Below are positions 9,503-18,488 of a stretch of DNA of 64,000 nt, in pieces. Both the position numbers and the translations under genes were made by a program. Below the pieces are notes generated by a model that was not told the DNA's origin, made no database searches, and saw only the letters and a program-made list of their open reading frames with translations. Numbering within the stretch: position 1 is the stretch's first letter; each line of letters opens with the position of its first letter. Origin of the DNA: Cytophagaceae bacterium (GTDB lineage Bacteria > Bacteroidota > Bacteroidia > Cytophagales > Spirosomataceae); assembly GCA_947450365.1 (NCBI GenBank), contig CANFVE010000003.1, positions 41,767-105,766 on the forward strand. Reading direction: 5' to 3'.

Positions 9503-10063
9503 ATGGCTTTACGCCCCAATAACAATTACCGAGGAAACCGAAGAGAAGAAGAACCCTATCGCATTAACCAATTGATTCGTGGAGTTGCTGAAGTACGCTT
9601 AGTTGGCGAAAATGTCGAGCAAGGTGTCTATGAATTCGCGAAAGCTATAGCAATCGCTGAATCACAGAGCTTAGATTTAGTGGAAATCTCACCCAATGCG
9701 GTCCCTCCTGTTTGTAAGGTTATCGATTATGCGAAGTTTAAGTATGATCAAAAGAAAAAGCAAAAGGAAATCAAAGCCAATGCCACTAAAACGGTTATTA
9801 AAGAAATTCGCTTCGGTCCGAATACGGATGAGCATGATTTCAATTTTAAATTAAAACACGCCGTCAATTTTTTGAAGGAAGGTGCTAAAGTGAAGGCTTA
9901 TGTGCATTTTGTGGGAAGAACCATTGTCTTTAAAGAACGCGGTGAAATGTTACTATTGAACTTTGCCAAAGGCTTAGAAGAAGTTGGCAAGCCAGACGAT
10001 ATGCCTAAATTAGAAGGTAAGCGGATGAGCATCATTTTTTCGCCAAAAGCGCAAAAGAAATAA
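9503..10063 (+). CDS. infC: Translation initiation factor IF-3
   Basis: IF-3 binds the 30S subunit, blocks premature 50S joining and checks the start codon. The 186-residue protein has an N-terminal domain with [17 protein letters not shown] (about 20-36), the linker rich in Lys ([15 protein letters not shown]), and the C-terminal domain with [14 protein letters not shown] and the late [16 protein letters not shown] segment. The basic arginine/asparagine-rich extension before residue 18 is common in Bacteroidota. The start here is a normal ATG rather than the rare AUU used in enterobacteria, so the classical AUU autoregulation is not expected. It lies 80 nt after thrS with its own likely promoter and is followed by rpmI. 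Confidence 0.97.
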   Translation: MALRPNNNYRGNRREEEPYRINQLIRGVAEVRLVGENVEQGVYEFAKAIAIAESQSLDLVEISPNAVPPVCKVIDYAKFKYDQKKKQKEIKANATKTVIKEIRFGPNTDEHDFNFKLKHAVNFLKEGAKVKAYVHFVGRTIVFKERGEMLLLNFAKGLEEVGKPDDMPKLEGKRMSIIFSPKAQKK

Positions 10064-10099
10064 TTTTAAACAATCTGTGGAATTATAGGGTAAATTTCT

Positions 10100-10107
10100 T
10101 ACTTTTG
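10100..10107 (+). promoter_or_regulatory. Bacteroidota -7 promoter element for rpmI-rplT
   Basis: TACTTTTG, exact TAnnTTTG, lies in the 76-nt gap between infC and rpmI and ends 32 nt before the rpmI ATG. It suggests that the ribosomal-protein pair can be transcribed separately from infC. Confidence 0.5.
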
Positions 10108-10139
10108 CGTTCCAATTTTTACATTTAATAATTAAACGA

Positions 10140-10334
10140 ATGCCAAAAATTAAAACCAACTCTGGAGCGAAAAAGCGTTTCAAAGTAACGGGAACTGGTA
10201 AAATCAAGCGTAAGCACGCTTTTCACAGCCATATCCTTACTAAAAAAACCACGAAACAAAAGCGTAATTTAGTTCACGCTACTTTAGTTTCACCTTCTGA
10301 TATGGACCGCGTAAATTTATTATTAGGTCTATAA
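10140..10334 (+). CDS. rpmI: 50S ribosomal protein L35
   Basis: Small basic ribosomal protein of 64 residues. It matches L35 from its first residues ([20 protein letters not shown]) through [23 protein letters not shown] to the short C-terminal helix. The order infC-rpmI-rplT is one of the most conserved in bacteria and confirms the call. An 85-nt gap separates it from rplT; within that gap a small GTTC-ATAC-GAAC stem (10381-10392) is visible, too short to assign a regulatory role. Confidence 0.97.
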   Translation: MPKIKTNSGAKKRFKVTGTGKIKRKHAFHSHILTKKTTKQKRNLVHATLVSPSDMDRVNLLLGL

Positions 10335-10419
10335 GTATCAGTTAAAAGTTATTGTTAAACCAGAATAAAGGCAAAAAAGAGTTCATACGAACCGCCTACA
10401 TTCAAAAAACAAAAAAAAT

Positions 10420-10764
10420 ATGCCACGTAGTGTCAACCATGTAGCTTCAAGAGCTAGAAGAAAAAAAATCCTAAAGTTAGCGAAAGGATTTTACGGTCGC
10501 GGAAAGAACGTTTGGACTGTAGCTAAAAACAAAGTAGAGAAAGGTTTGCAATATGCGTACCGGGATCGTAAGGTTAAGAAAAGAGATTTTCGTGGACTTT
10601 GGATTCAGCGTATTAATGCAGCTGCCCGTCAAGAAGGTCTATCCTACTCGGCATTTATGGGTAAATACAATAAATCGGGAATGGCGTTAAACCGGAAGGT
10701 ATTAGCAGATTTAGCCATGAATCACCCAGAAGCGTTTAAAGCTGTTCTTAAGAAATTAGCTTAA
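10420..10764 (+). CDS. rplT: 50S ribosomal protein L20
   Basis: A 114-residue, very basic protein matching L20: [20 protein letters not shown] at the start, then [40 protein letters not shown] and [19 protein letters not shown]. It binds 23S rRNA early in 50S assembly, and in other bacteria it represses its own operon by binding leader mRNA. The long A-rich 85-nt leader could hold such a site, but I cannot identify one. It is the last gene of the cluster and is followed by a strong terminator hairpin. Confidence 0.97.
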   Translation: MPRSVNHVASRARRKKILKLAKGFYGRGKNVWTVAKNKVEKGLQYAYRDRKVKKRDFRGLWIQRINAAARQEGLSYSAFMGKYNKSGMALNRKVLADLAMNHPEAFKAVLKKLA

Positions 10765-10783
10765 TCGTTCACGAATTGAAATG

Positions 10784-10815
10784 AAAGTCCCGGATTTATT
10801 CGGGACTTTTTTTTT
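10784..10815 (+). terminator. Rho-independent terminator after rplT
   Basis: Perfect 9-bp stem AAAGTCCCG / CGGGACTTT (10784-10792 and 10801-10809) with an 8-nt loop, followed by an uninterrupted run of T to 10815. It closes the thrS-infC-rpmI-rplT unit. Confidence 0.9.
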
Positions 10816-10821
10816 ATCTTT

Positions 10822-10829
10822 TATCTTTG
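10822..10829 (+). promoter_or_regulatory. Bacteroidota -7 promoter element for the cysteine desulfurase operon
   Basis: TATCTTTG, exact TAnnTTTG, lies directly after the rplT terminator and ends 17 nt before the ATG at 10847. Confidence 0.55.
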
Positions 10830-10846
10830 TTTATTAATTCATCTGA

Positions 10847-11983
10847 ATGGATTCTCCGCGTTATTTTGATTATGCCTCGACAACTCCTGTAGATCCAGTA
10901 GTTCTTGAATCTATGATGCCTTATTTTTCTGAGGTTTTCGGAAATGCGGGATCGGGTCAGCATTATTTTGGTTGGCAGGCCCATGATGCCGTCGAACAGG
11001 CCCGAAAACAAATTGCAACCTATTTTAATGCGCATTCGTCTCAAGTATTATTTACCTCTGGTGCCACGGAATCCAATAATTTGGCTATTATTGGTTTCTT
11101 AGCTAAATTGACTCCTGCCCATGTAATTACATCTTCCATTGAACATAAAGCGGTGTTGGAGGTATTTAAACATTTGGAAACTTTAGGTTGGGAGGTGACT
11201 TATCTGAAACCAACGGCCCAGGGTGAAATCTCGTTAGATATCGTTCGTGAAGCTATACTTCCCGGACAAACAAAATTAATCTCACTTATGTGGGTGAATA
11301 ACGAGCTAGGGACGATCAATCCAATCCATCCCATAGCTGATTTATGTGTAAAACATGGAATTGTTTTTCATACAGATGCGACCCAGGCGATTGGTAAATT
11401 AGCTATACATCAAGGTTCATTACCCGATTTAATTAGTTTTTCAGGTCATAAAATTTATAGCCCCAAAGGTATCGGAGGGTTGATCATTAAAAAAGGTATT
11501 CAATTACATGCTCAATTGCTAGGCGGTGGCCAGGAACGAAATATGCGTTCGGGGACCTTAGCTGTCCAACAAATTGTTGCCCTTGGAACTTCGTTTCTTC
11601 GTTTGCCTGTGTATTTAGCCCAAATGGACCGGTTAAAAATATTCCAAAAATCCATAGAACACAGATTAACAACTCATTTTCTTGGTAAGTTACAGCTGAA
11701 TGGAAATACACTAAATCGTGTTCCGCATATCATAAATATAACATTGATGGATGTGGATTGGGAAAATATGTTCCGTGTAATGCCTAAAATTGCAATAAGT
11801 AACGGTTCTGCCTGCAACGCCCGAAAGCAATTAGCATCGCATGTTTTAATGGCTTTAGGTCATCGGGAAGCGAATGCGTTAAGTACCTTGCGTATTTCAT
11901 TATCCCACTTGACCACAGAAGCTGATATCAATTTTTTGGAGGAATATTTAATTGAAAAAATAGGTTTAATGTATTCGGCATGA
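10847..11983 (+). CDS. Cysteine desulfurase (NifS/IscS-like)
   Basis: PLP enzyme that removes sulfur from L-cysteine as an enzyme-bound persulfide. Visible features in the 378-residue protein: YFDYASTTPVDP at the N-terminus, His100 in SSIEHKAV stacking on PLP, the cofactor Asp in HTDATQAIGK (about 175-184), the Schiff-base Lys202 in SFSGHKIYSPKG, GGGQERNMRSGT (226-237), and the persulfide Cys323 in SNGSACNARK. The short active-site loop and length fit group I enzymes. Its stop codon overlaps the xdhC start by 4 nt (ATGA), so the pair is translationally coupled. With no isc/suf genes next to it, a dedicated role in sulfurating molybdenum cofactor for XdhC is the best inference; a housekeeping Fe-S role cannot be excluded. 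Confidence 0.88.
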   Translation: MDSPRYFDYASTTPVDPVVLESMMPYFSEVFGNAGSGQHYFGWQAHDAVEQARKQIATYFNAHSSQVLFTSGATESNNLAIIGFLAKLTPAHVITSSIEHKAVLEVFKHLETLGWEVTYLKPTAQGEISLDIVREAILPGQTKLISLMWVNNELGTINPIHPIADLCVKHGIVFHTDATQAIGKLAIHQGSLPDLISFSGHKIYSPKGIGGLIIKKGIQLHAQLLGGGQERNMRSGTLAVQQIVALGTSFLRLPVYLAQMDRLKIFQKSIEHRLTTHFLGKLQLNGNTLNRVPHIINITLMDVDWENMFRVMPKIAISNGSACNARKQLASHVLMALGHREANALSTLRISLSHLTTEADINFLEEYLIEKIGLMYSA

Positions 11984-13023
11984 AAGAATTAAAACTAATT
12001 GTACGTCAAATGAAGGAATTGATGAGTCAAGGAATTTCTTTTGCCTTGGCTACTGTTGTTCATGTGGATGGATCTGCCTATCGTAGACCAGGAGCTCGGA
12101 TGTTGATTAGCGAATCTGGTGATTGGTGGGGAGGAATTTCAGGTGGTTGCTTGGAAGGCGACATGTTGAAAAAAGCACAATATTCCATGATGAACCAGTC
12201 GATTCAAATGGTTCAATACGATACGAGGGAAGACGATCCCTTTGAATTGGGTGTTGGATTAGGTTGCAATGGCTTAATTGATATAATGATTATTCCACAT
12301 CAAGCCTATTTGTTTGCTTTCATAGAATCAATAGAAAAGCATTTTAATTATACGGCAGAATCTATTCTATTAAGTTCTATTTCAAAAATAAATGCTCTGA
12401 AACATCAATTAACTCTTGCTCAAGCTTGTCCTTCTTTTATGTCTAATGAGGAATGGAATTCGTGTGTTCAATCGGGTTCCTCTATTTTTAAAGAGTCGGA
12501 ATCACATTATTATTTCCTTGAACGCGTAGCAGCAAAATCGCGCATATGGATTTTCGGTCATTCGTTTGACTCGCTTAAATTAATTGAATTGTGCGAATGG
12601 TTGGGCTGGGAAGTGCATTGGGTGGGAAATCCAACCAAAATGCCTGTATTTCATCAAGGAAAAGTAGCCAAGGTATATGGCTGGGAAGATCCCCGTGACT
12701 TAATTGAGAGTGATCATTTAGTCCTCATGACGCACGATTTTGATCGAGATGTTCATTTATTAACTGATTTGATTTCTGTCATATCACCAAATCAATATGT
12801 AGGTATTTTAGGGCCACATAAACGGATGGATAAACTTCAAGGGGCATTAGGAGGCCTATTGTCTAATGAATTGCGAAGTCAATTTTATTCGCCAATTGGT
12901 TTGGATTTAGGGGCCCAGGGGCCATATGAAATCGCGATGTCCATCATTTCTGAAATTCTTTCAGTGACAAGTGGCCGAGAAATTCAATCTTTGCGTGACC
13001 GTAAAGGCTCGATAAACGCATAA
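11980..13023 (+). CDS. xdhC: XdhC/CoxI-family molybdenum cofactor maturation protein
   Basis: XdhC-type proteins bind molybdenum cofactor, allow its sulfuration and insert it into xanthine dehydrogenase-like hydroxylases. The 347-residue protein shows the N-terminal XdhC domain with SAYRRPGARMLI, the signature GGISGGCLEGD (about 51-61), the FELGVGLGCNG segment (about 89-100), and a C-terminal Rossmann-like domain starting IWIFGHSFDSLKLIELC and containing GILGPHKRMDKL. It overlaps the cysteine desulfurase by 4 nt. In Rhodobacter capsulatus, XdhC works with the desulfurase NifS4 in exactly this reaction, so the context is informative. No molybdo-hydroxylase is in the window. It ends at a shared convergent terminator facing dnaK. 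Confidence 0.85.
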   Translation: MKELKLIVRQMKELMSQGISFALATVVHVDGSAYRRPGARMLISESGDWWGGISGGCLEGDMLKKAQYSMMNQSIQMVQYDTREDDPFELGVGLGCNGLIDIMIIPHQAYLFAFIESIEKHFNYTAESILLSSISKINALKHQLTLAQACPSFMSNEEWNSCVQSGSSIFKESESHYYFLERVAAKSRIWIFGHSFDSLKLIELCEWLGWEVHWVGNPTKMPVFHQGKVAKVYGWEDPRDLIESDHLVLMTHDFDRDVHLLTDLISVISPNQYVGILGPHKRMDKLQGALGGLLSNELRSQFYSPIGLDLGAQGPYEIAMSIISEILSVTSGREIQSLRDRKGSINA

Positions 13024-13054
13024 AAAAATCCCAGTCAACGACCGGGATTTTTTT
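13023..13054. terminator. Bidirectional terminator between xdhC and dnaK
   Basis: A-run, TCCC, A, GTC, loop AAC, GAC, C, GGGA, T-run: stem with a single A/C mismatch, flanked by A on the left and T on the right, so it can stop transcription from both converging genes. It begins in the xdhC stop codon and ends 18 nt from the dnaK stop. Confidence 0.85.
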
Positions 13055-13071
13055 AATTACCTCTAAACCTA

Positions 13072-14961
13072 TTATTTAACTTCTTCAAAGGCTACATCTT
13101 CTGCGCCTCCATCGTTTGTATCGGTTGGTTCAGCTGGGTTTTGACCTGCATCACCCGTATTTCCAGCTGCATACATTTCTTGTGAAGCAGCAGTCCAAGC
13201 CGTATTCAATTTTTCTAATCCAGCGTCTATAGAAGCCAAATCCTGAGAAGCATGCGCTACTTTTAATTCAGCTAATGCACCTTCAATGGCCGTTTTATTG
13301 CCCTCTGATAATTTTTCGCCGTATTCCTTTAATTGTTTTTCGGATTGGAATATCAACGCATCGGCTTGATTTACTTTCTCAACACGCTCCTTTTCGATTT
13401 TATCCGTTGCTTCATTCGCTTTCGCCTCATTACGCATTTTTTCGATTTCCTCATCAGTTAAGCCACTTGACGCTTCAATGCGGATTTTTTGCTCCTTCCC
13501 TGTTCCTTTATCTTTGGCAGATACCTGTAAAATTCCGTTCGCATCGATATCAAATGTTACTTCGATTTGAGGAACTCCACGTTGTGCCGGTGGTAAACCA
13601 TCTAAGTGGAAGCGTCCTAATGAACGGTTATCCTTAGCCATTGGGCGTTCACCTTGTAAAACATTGAGTTCTACAGAAGGTTGGTTATCCGCTGCGGTCG
13701 AGAATACTTCAGATTTCTTGGTTGGGATGGTTGTATTCGATTCGATTAATTTGGTAAATACACCACCCATGGTTTCAATACCTAATGATAGAGGTGTTAC
13801 GTCTAATAACAAGACATCTTTTACTTCACCCGTTAACACACCGCCTTGAATCGCTGCTCCAATCGCCACTACCTCATCAGGATTTACTCCTTTGGAAGGT
13901 TTTTTACCAAAGAATTTTTCTACTTCTTCTTGAATGCGAGGTATCCGCGTCGATCCCCCCACTAAAATTACTTCATCGATATCGGCATTCGTATATCCAG
14001 CATTTTTCATGGCACGCTTACATGGTTCCAAGGTGCGTTGAATTAAGCTATCGACTAATTGTTCAAATTTTGCGCGGCTCAATGAACGAACTAAGTGTTT
14101 TGGAATACCGTCTACGGGCATGATATAAGGCAAATTAATTTCCGTCGATGCGCCAGAACTTAATTCGATTTTCGCTTTTTCAGCAGCTTCTTTTAAGCGC
14201 TGTAAGGCCATTGGATCTTTGCGTAGGTCGATTTTTTCATCGGCAATAAATTCTTCGGCTAACCAATTGATAATCACCTGGTCGAAATCATCACCACCTA
14301 AGTGCGTATCTCCATCCGTCGATTTTACTTCAAATACGCCATCGCCTAATTCTAACACGGATACGTCGAAAGTTCCGCCTCCTAAGTCAAAAACGGCAAT
14401 TTTCATATCTTGCCCTTTTTTGTCTACCCCATAGGCTAGCGCTGCGGCGGTCGGTTCATTGATAATACGCTTAACTTCTAAACCAGCGATTTGACCAGCT
14501 TCTTTTGTGGCTTGACGTTCCGCATCATTAAAATAAGCAGGTACAGTAATGACTGCTTCGGAAACTGTTTGACCAAGATAATCTTCAGCTGTTTGCTTCA
14601 TCTTGGTTAGAATTTGCGCGGAGATTTCTTGCGGTGTATATAAACGATCGCCGATGCGTACACGTGGTGTGTCGTTGTTTCCTTGTTCAACATTGTAGGA
14701 AATTGTTTTTAATTCAGATCCTACCTCTGAATACTTTTTACCCATAAAACGTTTTACAGATGAAATGGTGTTTTGTGGATTTGTGATGGCCTGACGTTTG
14801 GCAGGATCACCTACTTTACGCTCACCATTGTCTAAGAATGCTACAATAGAGGGTGTCGTTCTTCTTCCTTCTGAGTTCGCAATAACCACGGCCTCATTTC
14901 CTTCCATTACCGCCACACATGAATTGGTGGTTCCTAAGTCAATTCCAATAATTTTTCCCAT
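13072..14961 (-). CDS. dnaK: Chaperone DnaK (Hsp70)
   Basis: ATP-driven chaperone of 629 residues. It starts [21 protein letters not shown], the universal DnaK N-terminus, and holds the phosphate-2 motif [14 protein letters not shown], the adenosine motif [13 protein letters not shown], the linker [19 protein letters not shown], the substrate-binding beta domain with [15 protein letters not shown], and the helical lid, ending in the acidic tail DVAFEEVK. The frame stays open 24 codons upstream to an ATG at 15033, but those residues have no relation to DnaK and cover repeated regulatory-looking DNA, so 14961 is taken as the start. No dnaJ, grpE or hrcA is adjacent. Likely heat inducible, see the leader motif. 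Confidence 0.97.
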   Translation of the reverse strand: MGKIIGIDLGTTNSCVAVMEGNEAVVIANSEGRRTTPSIVAFLDNGERKVGDPAKRQAITNPQNTISSVKRFMGKKYSEVGSELKTISYNVEQGNNDTPRVRIGDRLYTPQEISAQILTKMKQTAEDYLGQTVSEAVITVPAYFNDAERQATKEAGQIAGLEVKRIINEPTAAALAYGVDKKGQDMKIAVFDLGGGTFDVSVLELGDGVFEVKSTDGDTHLGGDDFDQVIINWLAEEFIADEKIDLRKDPMALQRLKEAAEKAKIELSSGASTEINLPYIMPVDGIPKHLVRSLSRAKFEQLVDSLIQRTLEPCKRAMKNAGYTNADIDEVILVGGSTRIPRIQEEVEKFFGKKPSKGVNPDEVVAIGAAIQGGVLTGEVKDVLLLDVTPLSLGIETMGGVFTKLIESNTTIPTKKSEVFSTAADNQPSVELNVLQGERPMAKDNRSLGRFHLDGLPPAQRGVPQIEVTFDIDANGILQVSAKDKGTGKEQKIRIEASSGLTDEEIEKMRNEAKANEATDKIEKERVEKVNQADALIFQSEKQLKEYGEKLSEGNKTAIEGALAELKVAHASQDLASIDAGLEKLNTAWTAASQEMYAAGNTGDAGQNPAEPTDTNDGGAEDVAFEEVK

Positions 14962-14982
14962 GATAGTTTTTAATTTTTTCCC

Positions 14983-15050
14983 CATATTGTCAAGGATTGT
15001 GCCATCATTTTCTGATGCTGACATTTCTGACATATTGTCACAAAAACGTA
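14983..15050 (-). promoter_or_regulatory. Repeat-containing leader of dnaK
   Basis: In the dnaK direction this region contains TGACAATATG twice (complement of 15031-15040 and 14983-14992), TGTCAG twice separated by three bases, and the inverted repeat TGACAATATGTCA (15028-15040). A near -7 element TACGTTTT (seven of eight) is the complement of 15043-15050. No CIRCE sequence is present. The repeats could be operator sites for heat-shock control; this is inference. Confidence 0.35.
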
Positions 15051-15100
15051 AATTTTAAATTAAATAGTTTTCTTTTCGTCAGGTAAAGGCCATATTCTTG

Positions 15101-15108
15101 TATATTTG
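15101..15108 (+). promoter_or_regulatory. Bacteroidota -7 promoter element for the desaturase
   Basis: TATATTTG, exact TAnnTTTG, ends 22 nt before the ATG at 15131 in the region divergent from dnaK. Confidence 0.55.
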
Positions 15109-15130
15109 TGTCGCAAAATAAATCATCAAC

Positions 15131-16129
15131 ATGTCTGAAATTTCTGATTTTACTTGGGTAGAAGGATCCGAACCCCATCGGTTACGTACAAGAGAAATTA
15201 TTAAAAAGCATCCAGAGGTAAAAAAGTTGATTGGAAAAAATCCCAATACCATGTACTGGATTTTTGGCTGTGTGGGTCTTCAATTAGCCATGGCCTATTT
15301 TGTCAAGGATTATTCTTGGTGGATGATTATCGCCGCTGCTTGGTGTATCGGTGCTTTTCCCGTACATACTTTATTTGTTTGTATTCACGAATCAGCACAT
15401 AATTTGATTTTTAAGAAGAATTCTTGGAATGTATTTGCGGGGATCGTGGCGAATTTTCCTTCTTTAGCTCCTACCGCCATATCTTTTAAAAATTATCATT
15501 TAAAACATCATGCCTTTCAAGGTGTACATGAATTAGATGCGGATTTACCGGATTATTGGGAAGCTAAATTGATTAATAATTATTTTATTGGAAAGATTAT
15601 TTGGTTGGCCTTGTTTCCCTTTTTTCAAGGAATTCGTACGATTCGTTGCATCGAATTGGCTGTTATCGACCGATGGGTTATTATGAACATCATTGCTCAA
15701 ATTACCTTTGATTTTTTGATTGTTTACTTTTGGGGTTGGGCTGCTTTAGCCTATTTAGGCCTTAGCTTTTTGTTTTCGGTGGGTTTGCATCCGCTAGGCG
15801 CGCGCTGGATTCAAGAGCATTATTTGGTGCTTGATAAAAACCAAGAAACCTATAGCTATTATGGAGGATTAAATGGCATAAATATGAATGTGGGTTATCA
15901 CAATGAGCATCATGATATGCCTTCTGTACCTTGGAATAACCTTCCTAAACTCAAGGCTGCTGCTCCTGAATTCTATGAGAACTTAAAGTACCATACGTCG
16001 TTTGTGAAATTGTTTTTCACTTTTATCTTTTCTCAAGAAGTGGGATTGTATTCGCGCATTGCACGAAAAGAACGAGGTGGAGTTGCCTTGATCGACAAAT
16101 CCACCCCAGATATAGATTTGGTTAGCTAA
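15131..16129 (+). CDS. Sphingolipid delta-4 desaturase-like membrane enzyme (DES1-like)
   Basis: Integral-membrane di-iron desaturase of 332 residues. The three histidine boxes are complete: HESAH (86-90), HLKHH (123-127) and HNEHH (257-261), with hydrophobic segments near 42-78, 150-215 and 290-305. Beyond the boxes, several blocks closely resemble eukaryotic dihydroceramide delta-4 desaturases (DEGS1/DES1): the FTWVEGSEPH start, ANFPSLAPTAISFKNYH, GLHPLGARWIQEHY, ETYSYYGGLNGINMNVGYHN and SYY-like motifs, in the same order and spacing. Many Bacteroidota make dihydroceramide-type sphingolipids, so introduction of a delta-4 double bond into the sphingoid base is a sensible role. A different acyl substrate is possible. 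It ends 2 nt from the converging mapA stop, with no terminator seen. Confidence 0.82.
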   Translation: MSEISDFTWVEGSEPHRLRTREIIKKHPEVKKLIGKNPNTMYWIFGCVGLQLAMAYFVKDYSWWMIIAAAWCIGAFPVHTLFVCIHESAHNLIFKKNSWNVFAGIVANFPSLAPTAISFKNYHLKHHAFQGVHELDADLPDYWEAKLINNYFIGKIIWLALFPFFQGIRTIRCIELAVIDRWVIMNIIAQITFDFLIVYFWGWAALAYLGLSFLFSVGLHPLGARWIQEHYLVLDKNQETYSYYGGLNGINMNVGYHNEHHDMPSVPWNNLPKLKAAAPEFYENLKYHTSFVKLFFTFIFSQEVGLYSRIARKERGGVALIDKSTPDIDLVS

Positions 16130-16131
16130 TC

Positions 16132-18456
16132 TTAGGCCTCTGTTTCCTCGGGCAATAGAATTAATTCTTTACTGTTTGCATTTAGGAAATAGGCATTTCC
16201 ATAGACGTTTATAGTGCAGGCTGTCGAAGAAAGGTTTTCAATTTCCACGCCTATTTCCTTTACGCGAACCTGGATTTGATTTTCCCTAAAATTTATTTTA
16301 AAGGAATATTCAGTCCATTGTTTTGGTAAAAACGGAGCAAAATGAAGACTTCCATTTTCGACCACCATTCCCCCAAATCCCTTCACGATCGACATCCAGG
16401 TGCCGGCCATGCTGGTGATGTGGCAACCGTCTTCTGTATCATTATTATAATCATCTAAATCCAAGCGGGCCGCACGTGTATAGAATTCGTAGGATTTATC
16501 CTCCTTGCCCAATTTGGCTGCTAAAATACTATGCACACAAGGACTTAAGGAAGATTCGTGAACGGTAATCGGTTCATAGAAATTGTAATTTCTTTCCAAT
16601 TCTTCCTGGCTAAAGTCTTTTTCAAAGAAATAAAATCCTTGTAAAACATCTGCTTGTTTGATATAACAGGAACGTAAAATTCGATCCCAAGACCAATTTT
16701 GATTGATTGGCCTCTGCCCTGCTGGAATCGTATCAACGGCAGATATTTCTTTGTCTAAAAATCCATCTTGTTGAAGAAAAATGCCACGATTTTCGTCCTT
16801 CGGATAATACATTTGCTCTGCAATTTTCTTAAAGAGATATAATTCTTCTGGATGAAATGCGGTACTTTTTAATTTTTCGGCAGATATTTCAGGGAATTGT
16901 TCCGTTATTTCTTGATGGACTTCGATGACGTAGCGAAGGCACCAAGCTGCTAAATAATTGGTATACCAATTATTGTTCACGTTATTTTCGTATTCATTAG
17001 GCCCTGTGACACCTAACATGACGTATTGTTGCTTGTCCTCGGACCAATTTACGCGTTGTGCCCAAAAGCGTGCAATGCCTAAAAGGACTTCCCAACCATA
17101 TTCTGCCAAATGCTTTCGGTCACCCGTATAATTGACATAATCTTGAATGGCATACGCAATGGCCCCATTTCGGTGAATTTCTTCAAAGGTGATTTCCCAT
17201 TCGTTATGGCATTCTTCGCCATTCATGGTAACCATCGGATATAAGGCAGCTCCCTTTGAAAAGCCTAATTTTTCGGCATTTTCGATGGCACGGTCTAATT
17301 GTTTCCAACGGTAAATCAATAAATTTTTCGCAACATCGGGTTCTGCCGTAGATAAATAGAACGGAATACAATATGCTTCTGTATCCCAATAGGTACTTCC
17401 GCCATATTTTTCCCCTGTAAAACCTTTTGGACCTATATTTAGTCGGTCATCTTCGCCTGTATAGGTTTGGTTTAATTGGAAAATATTAAAACGAATGCCT
17501 TGTTGAGCCGCCACATCCCCTTTGATGATGATATCGTTTATTGCCCATTTTTTAGCCCAGGCTTCTTCTTGTTCGGCAAGCATTTGATTATAGCCTTTCG
17601 CATGAATACGGTCTACATATTGGATGGCTTTATTTTCTAATTGGTCTTTGGGGTGATTTTCAGAACTTAAATTTACCGCAAACTTAATAAGTGTTATGGA
17701 TTGATTCACCTGAGCATCCAATTCATAGTGAAGTGCTGCGTATTTTTCTTTTGTGACAGCGTGTGCTCGAACGCTTAAGGATTTGCCTCCTTGTTTAAAC
17801 TTGATTCGTTGGCCTGTAATTACCTCAAAACCTGTTTTTTTCGTTCTGGACCAAACAAAGGATGTATTTTCTTGAGCATATACCTTTACTTCCTCCCAGA
17901 ATTTTTCATCGTAGTTTGCATCTTTATTTTTGATGTTACCATCGATAAAGACTTGAAAATTAATTTTACCAGAAAAATTTAAAGGGGTAATCGTGTAGGA
18001 AATGACGCCGGATTCATCATCCGCCATGCTGTTCAAACGGATGGATTCAATGCGAATTTGTTTACCGTTAGTTAATTCAATATCACATGTTCGAAGGATA
18101 AAGCCCTTCTGCATGTTTAATTCGCGATAAAATGAAAGGATTTTGCTGGTATGTAAGTCCACAATCACGTTATCAATCGTAACTTCTATTCCATTCCAAT
18201 TGGCCGCATTTAATACCTTGGCGAAATATTCTGGATATCCATTTTTCCACCAACCAACACGCGTCTTATCAGGATAATAAACCCCTGCTACATAATTTCC
18301 TTGCAATGATTTTCCGGAATAAGTTTCCTCGAAAGAACCGCGCTGGCCCATGCGGCCATTTCCGATAGAAAATATGGATTCGGTAACTTCGTTGTACTCA
18401 GGGTGAAATTGGTCTTCTATGACCTTCCATTCGTCCAGTTTTAAATACTGCTTCAT
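16132..18456 (-). CDS. mapA: Glycoside hydrolase family 65 phosphorylase (maltose phosphorylase)
   Basis: Inverting phosphorylase that splits maltose with phosphate into glucose and beta-glucose 1-phosphate. The 774-residue product starts with the beta-sandwich domain (SIFSIGNGRMGQRGSFEETY), followed by the (alpha/alpha)6 barrel with GGSTYWDTEAYC, and the catalytic acid Glu488 in GVTGPNEYEN, equivalent by position to Glu487 of Lactobacillus brevis maltose phosphorylase. A late GCHITSMAGTW segment helps bind phosphate. Length is typical of GH65. Trehalose or kojibiose phosphorylase are alternatives. The neighbouring beta-phosphoglucomutase handles the beta-glucose 1-phosphate product, and amylase plus sugar transporter lie just beyond, so maltose is the favoured substrate. 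No signal peptide: cytoplasmic. Confidence 0.88.
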   Translation of the reverse strand: MKQYLKLDEWKVIEDQFHPEYNEVTESIFSIGNGRMGQRGSFEETYSGKSLQGNYVAGVYYPDKTRVGWWKNGYPEYFAKVLNAANWNGIEVTIDNVIVDLHTSKILSFYRELNMQKGFILRTCDIELTNGKQIRIESIRLNSMADDESGVISYTITPLNFSGKINFQVFIDGNIKNKDANYDEKFWEEVKVYAQENTSFVWSRTKKTGFEVITGQRIKFKQGGKSLSVRAHAVTKEKYAALHYELDAQVNQSITLIKFAVNLSSENHPKDQLENKAIQYVDRIHAKGYNQMLAEQEEAWAKKWAINDIIIKGDVAAQQGIRFNIFQLNQTYTGEDDRLNIGPKGFTGEKYGGSTYWDTEAYCIPFYLSTAEPDVAKNLLIYRWKQLDRAIENAEKLGFSKGAALYPMVTMNGEECHNEWEITFEEIHRNGAIAYAIQDYVNYTGDRKHLAEYGWEVLLGIARFWAQRVNWSEDKQQYVMLGVTGPNEYENNVNNNWYTNYLAAWCLRYVIEVHQEITEQFPEISAEKLKSTAFHPEELYLFKKIAEQMYYPKDENRGIFLQQDGFLDKEISAVDTIPAGQRPINQNWSWDRILRSCYIKQADVLQGFYFFEKDFSQEELERNYNFYEPITVHESSLSPCVHSILAAKLGKEDKSYEFYTRAARLDLDDYNNDTEDGCHITSMAGTWMSIVKGFGGMVVENGSLHFAPFLPKQWTEYSFKINFRENQIQVRVKEIGVEIENLSSTACTINVYGNAYFLNANSKELILLPEETEA

Positions 18457-18488
18457 TCCGTTGTTTTGTTGAACTAGAGATAATCCTA

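Noticed and set aside
10335..10419. Ribosomal-protein leader (L20 autoregulation) structure before rplT
   Set aside because: Only a 4-bp stem (GTTC/GAAC) is visible; not enough for a regulatory RNA call.
13275..14434. Several plus-strand open frames opposite dnaK
   Set aside because: They are antisense shadows of dnaK produced by its codon bias; no initiation context or domain.
14962..15033. 24-residue N-terminal extension of DnaK
   Set aside because: The frame is open, but the residues do not match DnaK and the DNA carries repeated operator-like motifs; start placed at 14961.
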